Positions 5,226 through 5,497 of a stretch of 5,497 nucleotides of DNA are shown piece by piece. The DNA is from an uncultured Oscillibacter sp. (GTDB lineage Bacteria > Bacillota > Clostridia > Oscillospirales > Oscillospiraceae). Position 1 is the stretch's first letter, and each line of letters begins with the position of its first letter. The stretch spans positions 1 to 5,497 of the forward strand of contig CAMHDB010000135.1 in assembly GCA_946183715.1 (NCBI GenBank). Reading direction: 5' to 3'. Position numbers and translations under genes: made by a program. The notes below the pieces were generated by a model. It had not been told where the DNA came from. It searched no databases and saw nothing but the letters and a program-made list of their open reading frames with translations.

Positions 5226-5257
5226 GGGAGCAAGTTCCGCGATGGAAATTTCTCCCT
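5225..5257. promoter_or_regulatory. Nested dyad next to the -35 of the operon promoter
   Basis: The outer arms AGGGAG (5225-5230) and CTCCCT (5252-5257) are exact inverted repeats. Inside them lie TTCC (5235-5238) and GGAA (5244-5247) around GCGAT. The dyad begins at the last base of the -35 hexamer and extends upstream, a typical place for a class I/II activator site. No binding protein is recognised. Confidence 0.35.
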
Positions 5258-5288
5258 CGCGCGAACGCCGACTTTACGCGCGGAATGG

Positions 5289-5306
5289 CTTGCAATTTGA
5301 CGCAAG
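5289..5306. promoter_or_regulatory. CTTGC-N8-GCAAG dyad over the lipoprotein promoter
   Basis: CTTGC (5289-5293) and GCAAG (5302-5306) form exact five-base inverted arms 13 bp centre to centre. They cover the -35 hexamer and part of the spacer of the rightward promoter, which would suit a repressor. Confidence 0.35.
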
Positions 5307-5318
5307 TCAGCGTATAAT
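5290..5318 (+). promoter_or_regulatory. Sigma-A-type promoter of the lipoprotein gene
   Basis: TTGCAA (5290-5295, four of six matches to TTGACA), a 17-bp spacer, then a perfect TATAAT (5313-5318). Predicted start of transcription is near 5325, giving a leader of about 64 nt before the ATG at 5389. The promoter diverges from that of the kinase operon. Confidence 0.8.
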
Positions 5319-5324
5319 AGCCCT

Positions 5325-5350
5325 GTCATTCCTTAAAAAGCGGTCATTCC
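5325..5350 (+). repeat. GTCATTCC direct repeat in the lipoprotein leader
   Basis: GTCATTCC occurs at 5325-5332 and 5343-5350, 18 bp apart, at the predicted transcription start and inside the leader. An inverted near-copy (GGAATGGC, seven of eight) is at 5282-5289, just upstream of the -35. The copies are short and could be coincidental. Confidence 0.3.
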
Positions 5351-5388
5351 CCGGGCGGAACCTCATAGAATGGAAAACGGTGGAAATT

Positions 5389-5497
5389 ATGAAGAAATTG
5401 CCCCTGTTACTTTGCCTGCTTCTGTCGCTGTCGGCCTGCGGCGGGGGCGGCGGAAACCGCGCGGATATCTTCCGCGACCTCCGCGACATCCGGCTGA
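5389..5497 (+). CDS. N-terminus of a lipoprotein, 3'-truncated
   Basis: Only 36 codons are visible before the window ends. The start M-K-K is followed by a leucine-rich hydrophobic core and the lipobox L14-S15-A16-C17, a clear type II signal peptide. The mature protein should therefore be lipid-anchored through Cys17 and exposed at the outer face of the membrane. After the cysteine come five glycines, a usual flexible tether, and then a charged segment (residues 23-36, rich in Arg and Asp). GGTGG at 5379-5383 is the likely ribosome site, five bases upstream. The gene has its own strong promoter and diverges from the kinase/phosphatase operon. The functional part of the protein lies outside the window, so no function is assigned. 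Confidence 0.88.
   Translation, partial: MKKLPLLLCLLLSLSACGGGGGNRADIFRDLRDIRL

Noticed and set aside
5297..5318. TTGACG at 5297 as -35 for the lipoprotein promoter
   Set aside because: It looks closer to consensus but is only 10 bp from TATAAT. TTGCAA at 5290 gives the proper 17-bp spacing.
5307..5489. Minus-strand open frame of 60 codons at the right end
   Set aside because: It is antisense to the lipoprotein signal peptide and spans a strong rightward promoter. No ribosome site or similarity is seen.

Overview
The window appears to be an ordinary chromosomal segment of a GC-rich, anaerobe-type Firmicute. An Oscillospiraceae-like member of the Clostridia is my best guess. This rests on gene content (xseB-ispA linkage, a PdaA-type sporulation deacetylase, a CpsB/YwqE-type PHP phosphatase beside a BY-kinase, a YhhN protein), on strong GC bias at third codon positions, and on purine-rich Shine-Dalgarno sites. 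It is an inference, not an identification. No rRNA, tRNA, CRISPR, IS element or phage gene is visible.

Layout, left to right. (1) 1-1070, plus strand: the 3' end of xseB (exonuclease VII small subunit) overlaps ispA (farnesyl diphosphate synthase) by ATGA. (2) 1071-1146: a convergent intergenic gap holding a strong GC hairpin. Its 3' arm is duplicated, so two mutually exclusive folds can be drawn. (3) 1147-1827, minus strand: a multi-pass YhhN/TMEM86-like membrane protein. (4) 1828-1945: a divergent control region with an extended -10 element and an imperfect 19-bp palindrome. (5) 1946-2776, plus strand: a membrane-anchored polysaccharide deacetylase closely resembling PdaA, which makes the muramic delta-lactam of spore cortex. 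(6) 2777-2839: a convergent gap with a hairpin. (7) 2840-5150, minus strand: a two-gene operon transcribed from about 5190. It encodes a one-piece Wzz/BY-kinase followed after 16 nt by its likely partner, a CpsB-type tyrosine phosphatase. (8) 5151-5388: a divergent control region with two clear sigma-A-type promoters and several dyads. (9) 5389-end, plus strand: the N-terminus of a lipoprotein.

The genes fall under a general envelope theme: isoprenoid precursor for lipid carriers (ispA), ether-lipid turnover (YhhN), peptidoglycan remodelling (pdaA), polysaccharide export control (kinase and phosphatase) and a lipoprotein. They are not one operon. Only the kinase-phosphatase pair looks like a self-contained functional unit, a tyrosine-phosphorylation writer and eraser under a promoter that matches consensus exactly.

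I do not see a clearly new biological system. The points most worth a second look are the proline-rich tail beyond the tyrosine cluster and the polybasic linker of the kinase, the consensus promoter with a palindrome at the very start of its transcript, and the duplicated-arm hairpin after ispA.
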